The notes beneath the pieces were generated by a model. That model had not been told where the DNA came from and did no database searches. It saw only the letters and a list, made by a program, of their open reading frames with translations. From a virus: a DNA stretch of 32,480 bases. The position numbers were made by a program, and so were the translations under genes. This document shows, one piece after another, positions 20,399 through 26,939 of this stretch; the stretch's first letter is position 1, and every line of letters begins with the position of its first letter. Where the stretch lies: positions 1 through 32,480 of the IMG/VR virus record IMGVR_UViG_3300029999_000018; one strand, written 5' to 3'.

Positions 20399-22066
20399 TT
20401 AGGAGAAGCCCCATACCTTGCCGCTGCGCTGCCTGGCGCCGCGTTTCTCCCACTCCGGTGACGCCAGCAGCAGCCGGCGGACCATCCGGGAGCCGATCAC
20501 GCACACCGCCGCGTCGATCTTCTTGCTTGAGCCGCGGGATTCCTTCGAGATGGAGATCCCCCACCGGTTCGGGGACCGCCGCGCGTTCACCACATGCCGG
20601 CCCACCCTGGAGTCCCCGTCATGGGTGAACGCCTTCTCCTCGATCTCCGCTGCGCAATGTTCCGCGGCCATCGTGAAGTCATACACCCGGGTCCGCATGT
20701 CCCACGCCACCGGCTGCGGATCCTTCCCGCCCGGCACAGCCCACACCATCAGCTGCTCACCGTACCGTTTCGGCCACTCCACCTTCGTGAAGCTTTCCCA
20801 TTCCTTTACGTCAGCGAAAAACCCGCACACGTTCCAGCGGTCAAACATGCGTTCCACCGCCGCGTCGACCTCAAGGACCGGCACCACGGACTCCGGGTGC
20901 CCCACCTCGGGTTCCCACACGTCGATGCAGAACACGTGGCCGGTTTCCACGTGGCAGGCGATCAGCGCGGTCGCGTCGCTGGCGCGGGAGCCGTCAAAGA
21001 ACGCCACAATGTCGTCGCCGTCGCTGATGACCTGGGACGGGTCGGCGATGGCCGCCCATTGCTGCGGTGTCACCCACGCATCAACGCTGGCGGTCGGCTG
21101 GTTCAGGTAGAAGCGGCGGGCCTCATCCGGTTTCGTGCGCAGCGACAGGATGCGGTCCCGGATGACTTCCTGATCCACCCAGAAGGAATCCCCGTAAGCA
21201 TGCGCGATGCCCTTGCGCAGCGACTCATCATCAGTGAGGTCCGTGCCCGGCGGCGCAACCCGGGCGTCATACAGGATCAGGGCCCCCGACTTGGTGCGCC
21301 CCTCCTCCTGCGCCGCCCAGGCGTCGAAGGTTGCCTCCGCGACCGACCCGGCACCCGGTTCCCAGGCGTTCGCGGTCTCAATCGCCCTGCTCCCGGACTT
21401 GGCCAGGTTGCGGTCGATCGTCGCGGCCAGGTCGACGCCGCCGTTCGCTTTTTTCCAGTGCTCCGGTTCGTCTTCCGCGCAGAACGTGACCTCGGCACCT
21501 TCCGCAGCGGATGCCGACGACGTGATCGCCTCAAGCTGGCCGCCACCCGGCGAGTAGATGACCGTCTTGCCGGGGTCCAGGTGATATTCCCGGACCACCC
21601 GGGATGCCTTGCCGGTCATCGCCCGGATGTGGCGCATCGTGTTCGCCGTCGCAGACTCGCTTACGCCGGCGACCTGTACGAGTGGCATGTCTACCGGCTT
21701 GCCGCGCACACCGCCGGGCTTGTCTTCGTCGAAGCGGTCAAGCCGGACCGGCGCAAGCAATTCGGTTAGCGATATTGCGGCTACACTGGGTGACTTTCCG
21801 GTGCCCTTCGAGTGGCGGCGCACCCCGTGCTGGTAAACCCACCGGCCATCCGGTCGCAGCGCATACCAGTGCAGGATGAAACGAACCTGCGACTCGGTGT
21901 ACTCCCAGTTCAGCCCCGCCCGTGGCCCGTTCGGGTGCCGCAGCCACGTCGCCGCCCACTCGATCGCGATCCACCCGAGCGTCAGATCCGGGATACCCGT
22001 AGGCAGCGTCACCAGACGGTCAGCAGGAGCGACCAGGCGGTTACGCGCCTCCGGCGAGCTTGTCAC
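20399..22066 (-). CDS. terL: terminase large subunit
   Basis: The 555-residue product starts at GTG (MTSSPEARNRLVAPADRLVT). The ATPase part has Walker A HSKGTGKSP (residues 85-93) and Walker B VTFCAEDE (193-200) with the catalytic Glu. The nuclease part shows AFFDGSRASDATALI (first acidic residue D358), FFADVKEW (D419) and a late DAAVCVIG. It pumps DNA into the procapsid through the portal and cuts concatemers. It overlaps the small subunit gene by 26 bases. Length fits the family. Confidence 0.95.
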   Translation of the reverse strand: MTSSPEARNRLVAPADRLVTLPTGIPDLTLGWIAIEWAATWLRHPNGPRAGLNWEYTESQVRFILHWYALRPDGRWVYQHGVRRHSKGTGKSPSVAAISLTELLAPVRLDRFDEDKPGGVRGKPVDMPLVQVAGVSESATANTMRHIRAMTGKASRVVREYHLDPGKTVIYSPGGGQLEAITSSASAAEGAEVTFCAEDEPEHWKKANGGVDLAATIDRNLAKSGSRAIETANAWEPGAGSVAEATFDAWAAQEEGRTKSGALILYDARVAPPGTDLTDDESLRKGIAHAYGDSFWVDQEVIRDRILSLRTKPDEARRFYLNQPTASVDAWVTPQQWAAIADPSQVISDGDDIVAFFDGSRASDATALIACHVETGHVFCIDVWEPEVGHPESVVPVLEVDAAVERMFDRWNVCGFFADVKEWESFTKVEWPKRYGEQLMVWAVPGGKDPQPVAWDMRTRVYDFTMAAEHCAAEIEEKAFTHDGDSRVGRHVVNARRSPNRWGISISKESRGSSKKIDAAVCVIGSRMVRRLLLASPEWEKRGARQRSGKVWGFS

Positions 22067-22472
22067 GCCATGCCCTCATGCTTGCGACGCCGGCCTCTTT
22101 GTCGGGGTCCTGTGCGTCGCCGCGCTCGAGCTCGATCCGCACCCGCCGCCGGTCCCCTTCGGTCGTCAGCAGCCGCGCGCTCGCGCCCTGCCAGGCGGCG
22201 AACAGCATCGCGGACAGTTTCTCCGCCAGGAACATGTCCGACAGAACCTGGGCGGACACCCAGGCTTCCATCCAGTCGGACGGCTCGTAGAAGGCTGCCT
22301 GGCCGGAGGCTTTCAGCGCCCAGTACCAGCGTTTCGCCGCCGGATGCCAGTCCTTCGCCGCCGCGGGGATACGCGCAGTACCCGTGGCGGCACCTTTGGT
22401 GACCGGGCCGCCTTCCTTGTTGGTTCTGCGCCTCTGATCGGCCCTCTTCGGGACCGGGCCTCGAACACCCAT
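22041..22472 (-). CDS. terS: terminase small subunit
   Basis: The 143-residue product starts MGVRGPVPKRADQRRRTNKE, the usual opening of actinophage small terminases (RGPVPKRxxQRRRxNK). It continues HPAAKRWYWALKASGQAAFY and a helical core (LSAMLFAAWQGASARLLTTE), ending in an acidic/basic tail. It recognises the packaging site and recruits the large subunit. The start-associated dyad CCCGGAACGGGAGG supplies its ribosome site. Confidence 0.9.
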   Translation of the reverse strand: MGVRGPVPKRADQRRRTNKEGGPVTKGAATGTARIPAAAKDWHPAAKRWYWALKASGQAAFYEPSDWMEAWVSAQVLSDMFLAEKLSAMLFAAWQGASARLLTTEGDRRRVRIELERGDAQDPDKEAGVASMRAWRDKLAGGA

Positions 22473-22482
22473 CGTTGTTTCC

Positions 22483-22520
22483 TCCCGTTCCGGGAATGAG
22501 GGGCCGGTCCCGTTGCGGGA
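22483..22520 (-). repeat. two start-associated dyads upstream of small terminase
   Basis: TCCCGTTCCGGGA (22483-22495) and TCCCGTTGCGGGA (22508-22520) are tandem. The first reads CCCGGAACGGGAGG on the minus strand and ends a normal distance before the ATG at 22472. The pair matches the tandem at 12931/12953. Confidence 0.72.
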
Positions 22521-22539
22521 CGAGTCCCCGATAGTGCTG

Positions 22540-22803
22540 TTACTTTGTGGCGCCCTTCGCGGTGGCGGCCTTCACGGGCTCAGGCTCGGATACCACTGCC
22601 GACTTCGGCCCGGCGATCGTCGCGGCCACGGGAGTATGCGCATGGGCGTGCAGGCCCTCAATGCGGCCCACGAAGGTGCCGCCGAACAGGCTGGACTGCG
22701 TCCCGTACTTGGACAGGACACCCCGGAGGGCCTCAATCAGCCCCTCCTCGGATTCCTTGTTCTGCAGGTGACCGCTCGCGTTCAGGGACCAGGTCATGCT
22801 CAT
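22540..22803 (-). CDS. hypothetical protein upstream of small terminase
   Basis: Choosing the ATG at 22803 (GGAAGCGAG upstream) gives 87 residues, MSMTWSLNASGHLQNKESEE. A GTG at 22839 would add 12 residues but lies within the divergent promoter. The LIEALRGVLSKYGTQSSLFG part is helical and a His-rich RIEGLHAHAHTPVAA follows; the end is Ala/Lys/Val-rich. Not recognised. It is in line with the late genes. Confidence 0.68.
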   Translation of the reverse strand: MSMTWSLNASGHLQNKESEEGLIEALRGVLSKYGTQSSLFGGTFVGRIEGLHAHAHTPVAATIAGPKSAVVSEPEPVKAATAKGATK

Positions 22804-22817
22804 CTCGCTTCCGTCGT

Positions 22818-22846
22818 TTGCATAACCGCTTGCGGTCACGTATGCT
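22818..22846 (+). promoter_or_regulatory. promoter with ACCGCTTGCGGT operator
   Basis: TTGCAT (22818-22823), a 17-base spacer and TATGCT (22841-22846) precede the ATG at 22853 by six bases. The spacer holds the dyad ACCGCTTGCGGT. The whole 29 bases match the 24936-24964 promoter at 24 positions, including both boxes and the dyad, so the two are probably controlled by one DNA-binding protein. Confidence 0.75.
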
Positions 22847-22852
22847 CAAACC

Positions 22853-23080
22853 ATGGAGACCAGGACAAATGCCAAGGCAACCCGCCGCAGGAAAGCGAGC
22901 TGGACGGAGCGCATCGTCCTCTCCGTCCGCATCCAGCGCGAAACCAACACCCGCCTCACCAAGGCCGTCGCGGACACCGACCGCGGACCACAAGACATCG
23001 TGGAAGAAGCCCTCAACCGCTACTTCGACCACCTGAAGATTCCAGCCGCAAACCAGCTCGACCAGGGGGAACCATCATGA
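22853..23080 (+). CDS. ribbon-helix-helix-like DNA-binding protein
   Basis: The 75-residue product starts METRTNAKATRRRKASWTER. A basic arm precedes RIVLSVRIQRETNTRLTKAV (a likely beta strand and first helix) and ADTDRGPQDIVEEALNRYFD (second helix), the layout of Arc/CopG-type dimeric regulators. It is leaderless behind a dyad-bearing promoter and opens a four-gene operon with ATGA overlaps, so it is a candidate for the protein that binds ACCGCWTGCGGT. Confidence 0.75.
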   Translation: METRTNAKATRRRKASWTERIVLSVRIQRETNTRLTKAVADTDRGPQDIVEEALNRYFDHLKIPAANQLDQGEPS

Positions 23081-23307
23081 ACATCACCCAGTACACGACC
23101 GCTTGCGGCGCGATCCGCTCCGTCACCGGCCCCGCCGACGCGCTCGGCGTCACCATCTGCATCGACGCCGGTATCACAGCCCTCGCCAACGGCGACCAGG
23201 ACGTCGCCAGCGCCATGCTCGACGAAGCCGCAGCCCGCGCCGGCATGATCAGCGACGAAAAGCTTCGCGTCCTCCACCGGGCACGTCTCGCCGGGAGCAG
23301 GTCATGA
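23077..23307 (+). CDS. hypothetical protein
   Basis: The 76-residue product starts MNITQYTTACGAIRSVTGPA at an ATGA overlap with AGGGGGA upstream. It is mostly helical (ALANGDQDVASAMLDEAAAR, then EKLRVLHRARLAGSR). No family recognised. It is second in the operon after the ribbon-helix-helix gene. Confidence 0.68.
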   Translation: MNITQYTTACGAIRSVTGPADALGVTICIDAGITALANGDQDVASAMLDEAAARAGMISDEKLRVLHRARLAGSRS

Positions 23308-23714
23308 CCCGCATGGACGACGCCGCGGCCGGGCTCGAAGAACTGGCCGGACTGATCAATTTCCGCGTCGGCGCCTGGCAGGACTTCGGTTACGCGGAGC
23401 CGCCGGCGCCAGAGTGCGCGACGATCCCGCCATTGGGGCAGCGCAGCGCCAAGGCGATCAAGGCCGGGCACGAGGCGATCAAGGACATTGACCAGCTGAT
23501 TGCCCGGCTTCACCAGGTCCGCGCTCAGCTGGTGAGCGAGCTTCGCCAGGACGAGGACGTGCGCACCGGGCGCATCGGCGAGCCGCCCGGCGGTGTCCTG
23601 GGGCCGCCTCAGGAAGTTCTGGACAAGATGGCGGCGCGGGGAATGCGCGAGCTGACCGGTGTCCCCGTCACCGGCGTCACTGCGGTTCATTGCGCGGGAG
23701 GTGCCACTAAATGA
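23304..23714 (+). CDS. hypothetical helical protein
   Basis: The 136-residue product starts MTRMDDAAAGLEELAGLINF at an ATGA overlap with GGGAGCAGG upstream. Residues about 45-90 are an amphipathic helix (KAIKAGHEAIKDIDQLIARL, then RAQLVSELRQDEDV), a likely coiled coil. The C-terminal part (GVLGPPQEVLDKMAARGMRE) is unremarkable. Not recognised. Confidence 0.68.
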   Translation: MTRMDDAAAGLEELAGLINFRVGAWQDFGYAEPPAPECATIPPLGQRSAKAIKAGHEAIKDIDQLIARLHQVRAQLVSELRQDEDVRTGRIGEPPGGVLGPPQEVLDKMAARGMRELTGVPVTGVTAVHCAGGATK

Positions 23715-24130
23715 CCACCCGCCAGGCATCCCGCCGCATCGGCCAGGGCCCCACCTGGGCCATCTGGTGGCTAATCCCCATCCTCATCGGCTTCTGGCCG
23801 CTCGTCGCCTTCGCCCACTACCCCCCTGACAACAAGCCCATGCAATTCACCGGCCCCGGATGGATCGCCGAAGCCATCTGGATCGCCGCCCTCATCGCGA
23901 CCGGTACCTGCATCGCTGTCTCACGCCACCGGGCCGCCACGGCGGTAAACCCCGCCGGCCATCCCGTCCCCCGAACGGTAAACCCGGCCGACTCACTAAC
24001 GGGACGGCCTCGCGGCCGTAAGCTCACAGACCCGCTAGGCGCGGCGTCAAAGCACATATCCGGCGTGACCCGGAGCCAAGGAGCCGAGCGCCGCCCCCGG
24101 CGTGAAAACACTCCTGCGCCACCCGCCTAA
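23711..24130 (+). CDS. two-segment membrane protein
   Basis: The 139-residue product starts MTTRQASRRIGQGPTWAIWW at an ATGA overlap. Segments at about 15-36 (WAIWWLIPILIGFWPLVAFA) and 51-68 (IAEAIWIAALIATGTCIAV) are membrane-spanning; the 65-residue tail is Arg/Pro-rich and would be cytoplasmic by the positive-inside rule. The size recalls phage small membrane proteins or holins, but no lysin gene is adjacent, so lysis is not claimed. It ends the operon before a hairpin. Confidence 0.68.
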   Translation: MTTRQASRRIGQGPTWAIWWLIPILIGFWPLVAFAHYPPDNKPMQFTGPGWIAEAIWIAALIATGTCIAVSRHRAATAVNPAGHPVPRTVNPADSLTGRPRGRKLTDPLGAASKHISGVTRSQGAERRPRRENTPAPPA

Positions 24131-24135
24131 CGGCC

Positions 24136-24175
24136 GATCGAGGGCCCTCTCCCGCCAGGGAAGGGGTCCTTGATC
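24136..24175 (+). terminator. hairpin terminator candidate after the membrane protein gene
   Basis: GATCGAGGGCCCT (24136-24148) pairs with AGGGTCCTTGATC-like bases ending at 24175, with two G-T wobbles, five bases after the stop. A short ATTTCC follows rather than a full U-run. Confidence 0.5.
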
Positions 24176-24402
24176 ATTTCCGTGGCCTCCCAAACCCGTA
24201 TGGGGCGCGGCTCGCTATCACGTGCCGGTCAAAAAAAATGTGTGCAATGGGGGTCATACCCCACCCTTTCGGGGCATTCCTTCCGGGGCGGCCGGGCTCC
24301 GGCGGGGCGTCTCCCGTTTGGCTTCCCTTGCTGGGGGGAAGGCGACCTGGCTTGGATGGGTGCGTGCCGCGGGTGGGTGCGCATGGCGTGCGTGTGGTGT
24401 GG
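24176..24402. other. gene-free stretch downstream of the HNH gene; possible packaging region
   Basis: I see no credible gene here. It holds an A8 run (24231-24238), the inverted repeat GGGGT-CAT-ACCCC (24250-24262) and nearby GGGG/CCCC blocks, then a strongly G/T-rich tract on the plus strand. HNH endonucleases near terminase genes often take part in cos cleavage, so a cos-like site could lie here; this is inference only. Confidence 0.35.
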
Positions 24403-24705
24403 CTAGGTGATGCCTGGGTGCGGCTCGTGTGGGCGTGCGCGCGGGCGTCTCGCGCGGGCGACTGCGGCGGCTTGTGCGCCTTGCCTGCCTGTGCGTGCGC
24501 GGTGGTGTGGTGTGCAGAGCGCCCGTAGCGCGGCTGGGTTGTGGTCGGCTGGGTGGCCGGTGTGGTCGACGTCGGTGGCTGGTGCGCCGCAGGGCGCGCC
24601 ACTGGGCAGCGTCCAGGTGCACCGGTGGTGGTCGCGTTCGAGGATGGCTGCGCGGATGGTGGGCCAGTCTGGTGGTAGTGGTGCGGTGCGCCAGCTGCCG
24701 GCCAT
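24403..24705 (-). CDS. HNH endonuclease, packaging-associated type
   Basis: The 100-residue product starts MAGSWRTAPLPPDWPTIRAA. The motif order ILERDHHRCTW, DVDHTG, NPAALRALCTPHHRART is the compact HNH fold (catalytic DH, Asn, second His) found beside terminase genes in many actinophages, where it helps the terminase cut. The usual zinc-binding CxxC is not complete here. The start-associated dyad CCCGGAACGGGAGG lies just before the ATG. Unlike the 7079 and 28608 enzymes it is on the late strand. Confidence 0.88.
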   Translation of the reverse strand: MAGSWRTAPLPPDWPTIRAAILERDHHRCTWTLPSGAPCGAPATDVDHTGHPADHNPAALRALCTPHHRARTGRQGAQAAAVARARRPRARPHEPHPGIT

Positions 24706-24898
24706 GGGCGCCTCCCGTTCCGGGATGCGCGCGGTTCCGCTGAGGATGGCCGCCGTTCCGGTAGGGGTTCCGGGGCCGTCCGGAACGGGTTTGGGGTCGT
24801 CTGACCTGCGGAAACGTCGGGCGTTCCGGGTGTTCCGGCTAGATGCGCCGCGTTCCGGGTGTCTGTGCGCACCGTGTTTCCGGGGATGCGCGCGGTGA
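24706..24898. other. gene-free stretch with clustered GTTCCGG repeats
   Basis: No convincing gene. It is dominated by GTTCCGG copies at irregular spacing (see the repeat entry). Reading frames through it give Arg/Pro/Ser-rich products typical of shadows. Confidence 0.5.
24713..24885. repeat. cluster of about nine GTTCCGG words plus one start-associated dyad
   Basis: GTTCCGG (or one mismatch) starts at 24717, 24734 (GTTCCGC), 24755, 24767, 24823, 24832, 24852 and 24876 (GTTTCCGG); an inverted copy CCGGAAC is at 24780-24786. The first belongs to the TCCCGTTCCGGGA dyad at 24713-24725. So many copies in 170 bases suggest a multi-site protein target: replication origin, terminase site or regulator array. 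Confidence 0.65.
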
Positions 24899-24928
24899 GT
24901 GAGACGCAGGTCACACTGTCACACGCCA

Positions 24929-24964
24929 TCACCGCTTGCATTACCGCATGCGGTGACGCATACT
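24929..24964 (+). promoter_or_regulatory. promoter with ACCGCATGCGGT operator and extra half-site
   Basis: TTGCAT (24936-24941), 17 bases, CATACT (24959-24964). The spacer carries the perfect 12-base palindrome ACCGCATGCGGT (24943-24954). A further ACCGCTTGC lies at 24931-24939 just upstream. It matches the 22818 promoter at 24 of 29 positions. It probably drives the small genes from 25189 and perhaps the sliding clamp. Confidence 0.72.
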
Positions 24965-25188
24965 GAGGGAGAAGGCAAGAACACAACTCAACGAAGCGGG
25001 CATCGGGTAACCGGGAGCATCACTCCACACGCTGGAGCGGACCACCGGCCGGACCTCAGAGGGCAGCGGCGAGGAATCGTCAAGCAGGCACTCTCCGCGA
25101 CGGGACATAGCAAGAGCAGGGATGCAATGCCCCTGGCTTGCTACGTGCTTACGCCACATCGGCGCCGGCGCGTAGTGGGGTGAGAGCA
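24965..25188 (+). other. leader region without a clear gene
   Basis: A frame from a GTG at 24953 to 25183 is open (VTHTEGEGKNTTQRSGHRV and on) but its third-position GC is lower than in neighbouring genes and its start lies inside the operator. Another frame reads LREKARTQLNEAGIG and then stops. It may be an untranslated leader or a decayed gene; I do not call a CDS. Confidence 0.4.
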
Positions 25189-25308
25189 ATGGGAATCTAC
25201 GTCGTTACGAACGACGGCATCGTCAGCACGTTCGGCACGCTTACCGCCGCGCTGATCTTCGCCAGCATGACCGGCGGGGACTTCGTTGGCGAGCTGGTTG
25301 CCAGCTGA
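25189..25308 (+). CDS. very small hydrophobic protein
   Basis: The 39-residue product starts MGIYVVTNDGIVSTFGTLTA with GGTGAGAG upstream. The middle (TAALIFASMTGGDFVGELVA) is moderately hydrophobic but short for a membrane span. Not recognised. First of a run of tiny genes ahead of the sliding clamp. Confidence 0.55.
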   Translation: MGIYVVTNDGIVSTFGTLTAALIFASMTGGDFVGELVAS

Positions 25309-25313
25309 TCACG

Positions 25314-25460
25314 ATGGTTCCGGCATGGATACGCGCGGCTTGGCGTGCGCGCGGCATGTGTGAGCAGTGCGGCGAGCGGCCGTACGTAACGGAATGGGCG
25401 GGGAACGGTCAGCTTCTGTGCTGGCCGTGCTGCCAGACACGACAAGGGGAGTCACGATGA
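25314..25460 (+). CDS. small zinc-ribbon-like protein
   Basis: The 48-residue product starts MVPAWIRAAWRARGMCEQCG. CEQC and CWPCC about 25 residues apart form a likely zinc ribbon (MCEQCGERPYVTEWAGNGQL between). It ends in an ATGA overlap with a 13-codon mini gene. Confidence 0.62.
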   Translation: MVPAWIRAAWRARGMCEQCGERPYVTEWAGNGQLLCWPCCQTRQGESR

Positions 25461-25498
25461 AGTACGCCATGGCAGTGATCCTGCCTGACGGTGCGTAA
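25457..25498 (+). CDS. 13-residue mini gene or leader peptide
   Basis: MKYAMAVILPDGA starts at an ATGA overlap (GGGGAGTCACG upstream is a good ribosome site) and its end overlaps the next GTG start by eight bases. Its main use may be to carry ribosomes onto the 25491 frame. Confidence 0.4.
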   Translation: MKYAMAVILPDGA

Positions 25499-25658
25499 GG
25501 CCGTACCGCGGTGGCAGCGCGCACTGCTGGTCTTCGGCGCGCTGCCGATACCGGGCCCGGTTGACAACGTGGCGTTCATCGCCGCAGTTGCCATCCTGGC
25601 GATCTTCTACCGTCCGCTGCTCCGCGTGTGCGTGCGTGCGGCGCAGCTCGAATCCTGA
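25491..25658 (+). CDS. small membrane protein
   Basis: The 55-residue product starts at GTG (MRKAVPRWQRALLVFGALPI). One clear membrane segment lies at about 26-41 (NVAFIAAVAILAIFYR) with basic flanks, perhaps a second short one at 11-20. Not recognised. It ends 90 bases before the clamp gene. Confidence 0.58.
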   Translation: MRKAVPRWQRALLVFGALPIPGPVDNVAFIAAVAILAIFYRPLLRVCVRAAQLES

Positions 25659-25748
25659 CGGCTATTCATGGTGCGTGACAGGCCTCGCCTGTTGCGTTGC
25701 CACGGACGTCCGTCCGAACCAAACACCTTGTTCCACCTGGGGGAAGTC
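25659..25748 (+). promoter_or_regulatory. clamp leader: hairpin, 12-base palindrome and GGGGGAA site
   Basis: CAGGC-CTC-GCCTG forms a hairpin at 25679-25691 and ACGGACGTCCGT (25702-25713) is a perfect palindrome. AACCAAACACC then GGGGGAA follow before the ATG at 25749, matching the 3' half of the intergenic elements at 26847 and 27225. Confidence 0.5.
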
Positions 25749-26846
25749 ATGCATGCATCCATCACCGTCAACCGCACCGAACTAGCCGCCGCTGTTACGT
25801 TCGCCGCGCAAGCATCACCGAAGCGGCCCGTGCTCGAGGTGCTTACCGGCATGCGGGTCACGATCAGCGCGGGCACGCTCGAGGTCGCAGCGTTCGATTA
25901 CGAGCTCGCCGCAAGGGCGAAGGTTTCCGGCGAGGCGAGCGGACCGGCGGACATGCTGGTTACCGGCCCCGAGCTTGTGGCTGCGGTCAAGTCGCTGCCG
26001 AAGGGCCGGAAGGTCACCGCGGAGATCACGCTCACCGATGGGCGGATGGTTATCGTCTGCGAGGGCACCGAAACGGTTCTGTCCGCGCGTGATGACGCTG
26101 ACGAGTACCCGCAGTTGCCGGCGCTGCCCGCGGAGTCCGGTGTTATGGACGCTGAGACGTTCGCCCGCACGGTTGCGCGTGTCGCCGCATGCGCGGGCCG
26201 TGATGACACGCTGCCCGTGCTTACGTGCGTATTCCTGACCGGTGAGGATGGCGTGCTTGAGATGGCCGCGACTGACCGTTACCGGCTGGCGGTTGACCGG
26301 CCGTCCTGGACCGGTGCTGCCGGCCTGCAGATCCTGGTTCCAGCGCGTGACCTTGAGCGGTTCGCGAAGAAGTCCGACCGTCACGGGAAGATCAGCCTGC
26401 ACCTGGACGCGCAGCGCGCCGGTTTCACCGACGGCACCCGGACGATGATCGTGCGGACCATGGATGGCAGTTTCCCGCGCGTCCATGCGCTCCTGTGCGA
26501 CCAGGACGACACAACCGTGACCGTTGACGCTGCCACGCTCACCGCAGCGGTTACCCGCGCAGCGCAGCTCATGGGCCGCAACGAGCGGATTGGATTCGAG
26601 GTCACCGGTACCGGTGTCACTGTCCGCGCGATGCGTGACGGCCAGGTCACCGGAACGCAGACGGTGCCCGCCACCATTGACGGTCCCGAGCTCGAAACGG
26701 GATTCAACGCCGGCTATCTCGCCTCAGTGCTTGCCGGTATCGACGGTGAAGCGCGGATCGGGTTCGTGGGCGCCGTCAAGCCGGCGCATGTCCGCGCGGC
26801 TGATGGGTTCACCGCGATCGTCATGCCGATTCGCCAGCCTGAGTAA
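25749..26846 (+). CDS. dnaN: DNA polymerase III beta subunit-like sliding clamp
   Basis: From the ATG at 25749 (GGGGGAA upstream; an earlier ATG at 25668 is not preferred) the product has 365 residues, MHASITVNRTELAAAVTFAA. Three similar clamp domains can be followed: domain 1 with LEVLTGMRVTISAGTLEVAA, domain 2 with LPVLTCVFLTGEDGVLEMAA followed by the hallmark ATDRYRLAVDR, and domain 3 from about residue 255. The end IVMPIRQPE resembles the clamp C-terminus. It would hold a replicative polymerase on DNA. No polymerase is seen in the window, so it may serve a phage polymerase elsewhere or recruit the host enzyme. Confidence 0.93.
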   Translation: MHASITVNRTELAAAVTFAAQASPKRPVLEVLTGMRVTISAGTLEVAAFDYELAARAKVSGEASGPADMLVTGPELVAAVKSLPKGRKVTAEITLTDGRMVIVCEGTETVLSARDDADEYPQLPALPAESGVMDAETFARTVARVAACAGRDDTLPVLTCVFLTGEDGVLEMAATDRYRLAVDRPSWTGAAGLQILVPARDLERFAKKSDRHGKISLHLDAQRAGFTDGTRTMIVRTMDGSFPRVHALLCDQDDTTVTVDAATLTAAVTRAAQLMGRNERIGFEVTGTGVTVRAMRDGQVTGTQTVPATIDGPELETGFNAGYLASVLAGIDGEARIGFVGAVKPAHVRAADGFTAIVMPIRQPE

Positions 26847-26939
26847 CTGTCCGGAGATTCACGGGCGCGCATGCCTTCCGAGGCGTGCGCGTCCGCGGCT
26901 TATCCGGCCACGTAAACCACGCATCACCAAGGGGGAACC
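26847..26939 (+). repeat. intergenic start-associated element, copy A
   Basis: Right after the clamp stop lies a 19-base block (26847-26865), a 10-pair hairpin (26866-26875 with 26882-26891), the block TCCGCGGCTTATCCGGCC (26892-26909), and AAGGGGGAA before the next ATG. Copy B at 27221 has the same order. The whole unit looks like a reusable leader. Confidence 0.72.

Noticed and set aside
20594-21769. Long plus-strand open frame (about 390 codons) opposite the large terminase
   Set aside because: It is antisense to terminase with its Walker motifs intact and has Arg/His/Pro-rich shadow composition and no ribosome site.
23711-24130. Holin call for the membrane protein
   Set aside because: Two membrane segments fit a holin, but no endolysin gene is nearby and it sits in an early-type operon.
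24174-24986. Minus-strand frame of 270 codons covering the HNH gene and repeat array
   Set aside because: Thr/Pro/Arg-rich low-complexity product in another frame of the HNH gene; it crosses the operator-promoter and repeat cluster.
24953-25183. Possible gene starting at a GTG inside the operator
   Set aside because: Third-position GC is lower than in neighbours, there is no ribosome site, and the start would lie upstream of the predicted RNA start.
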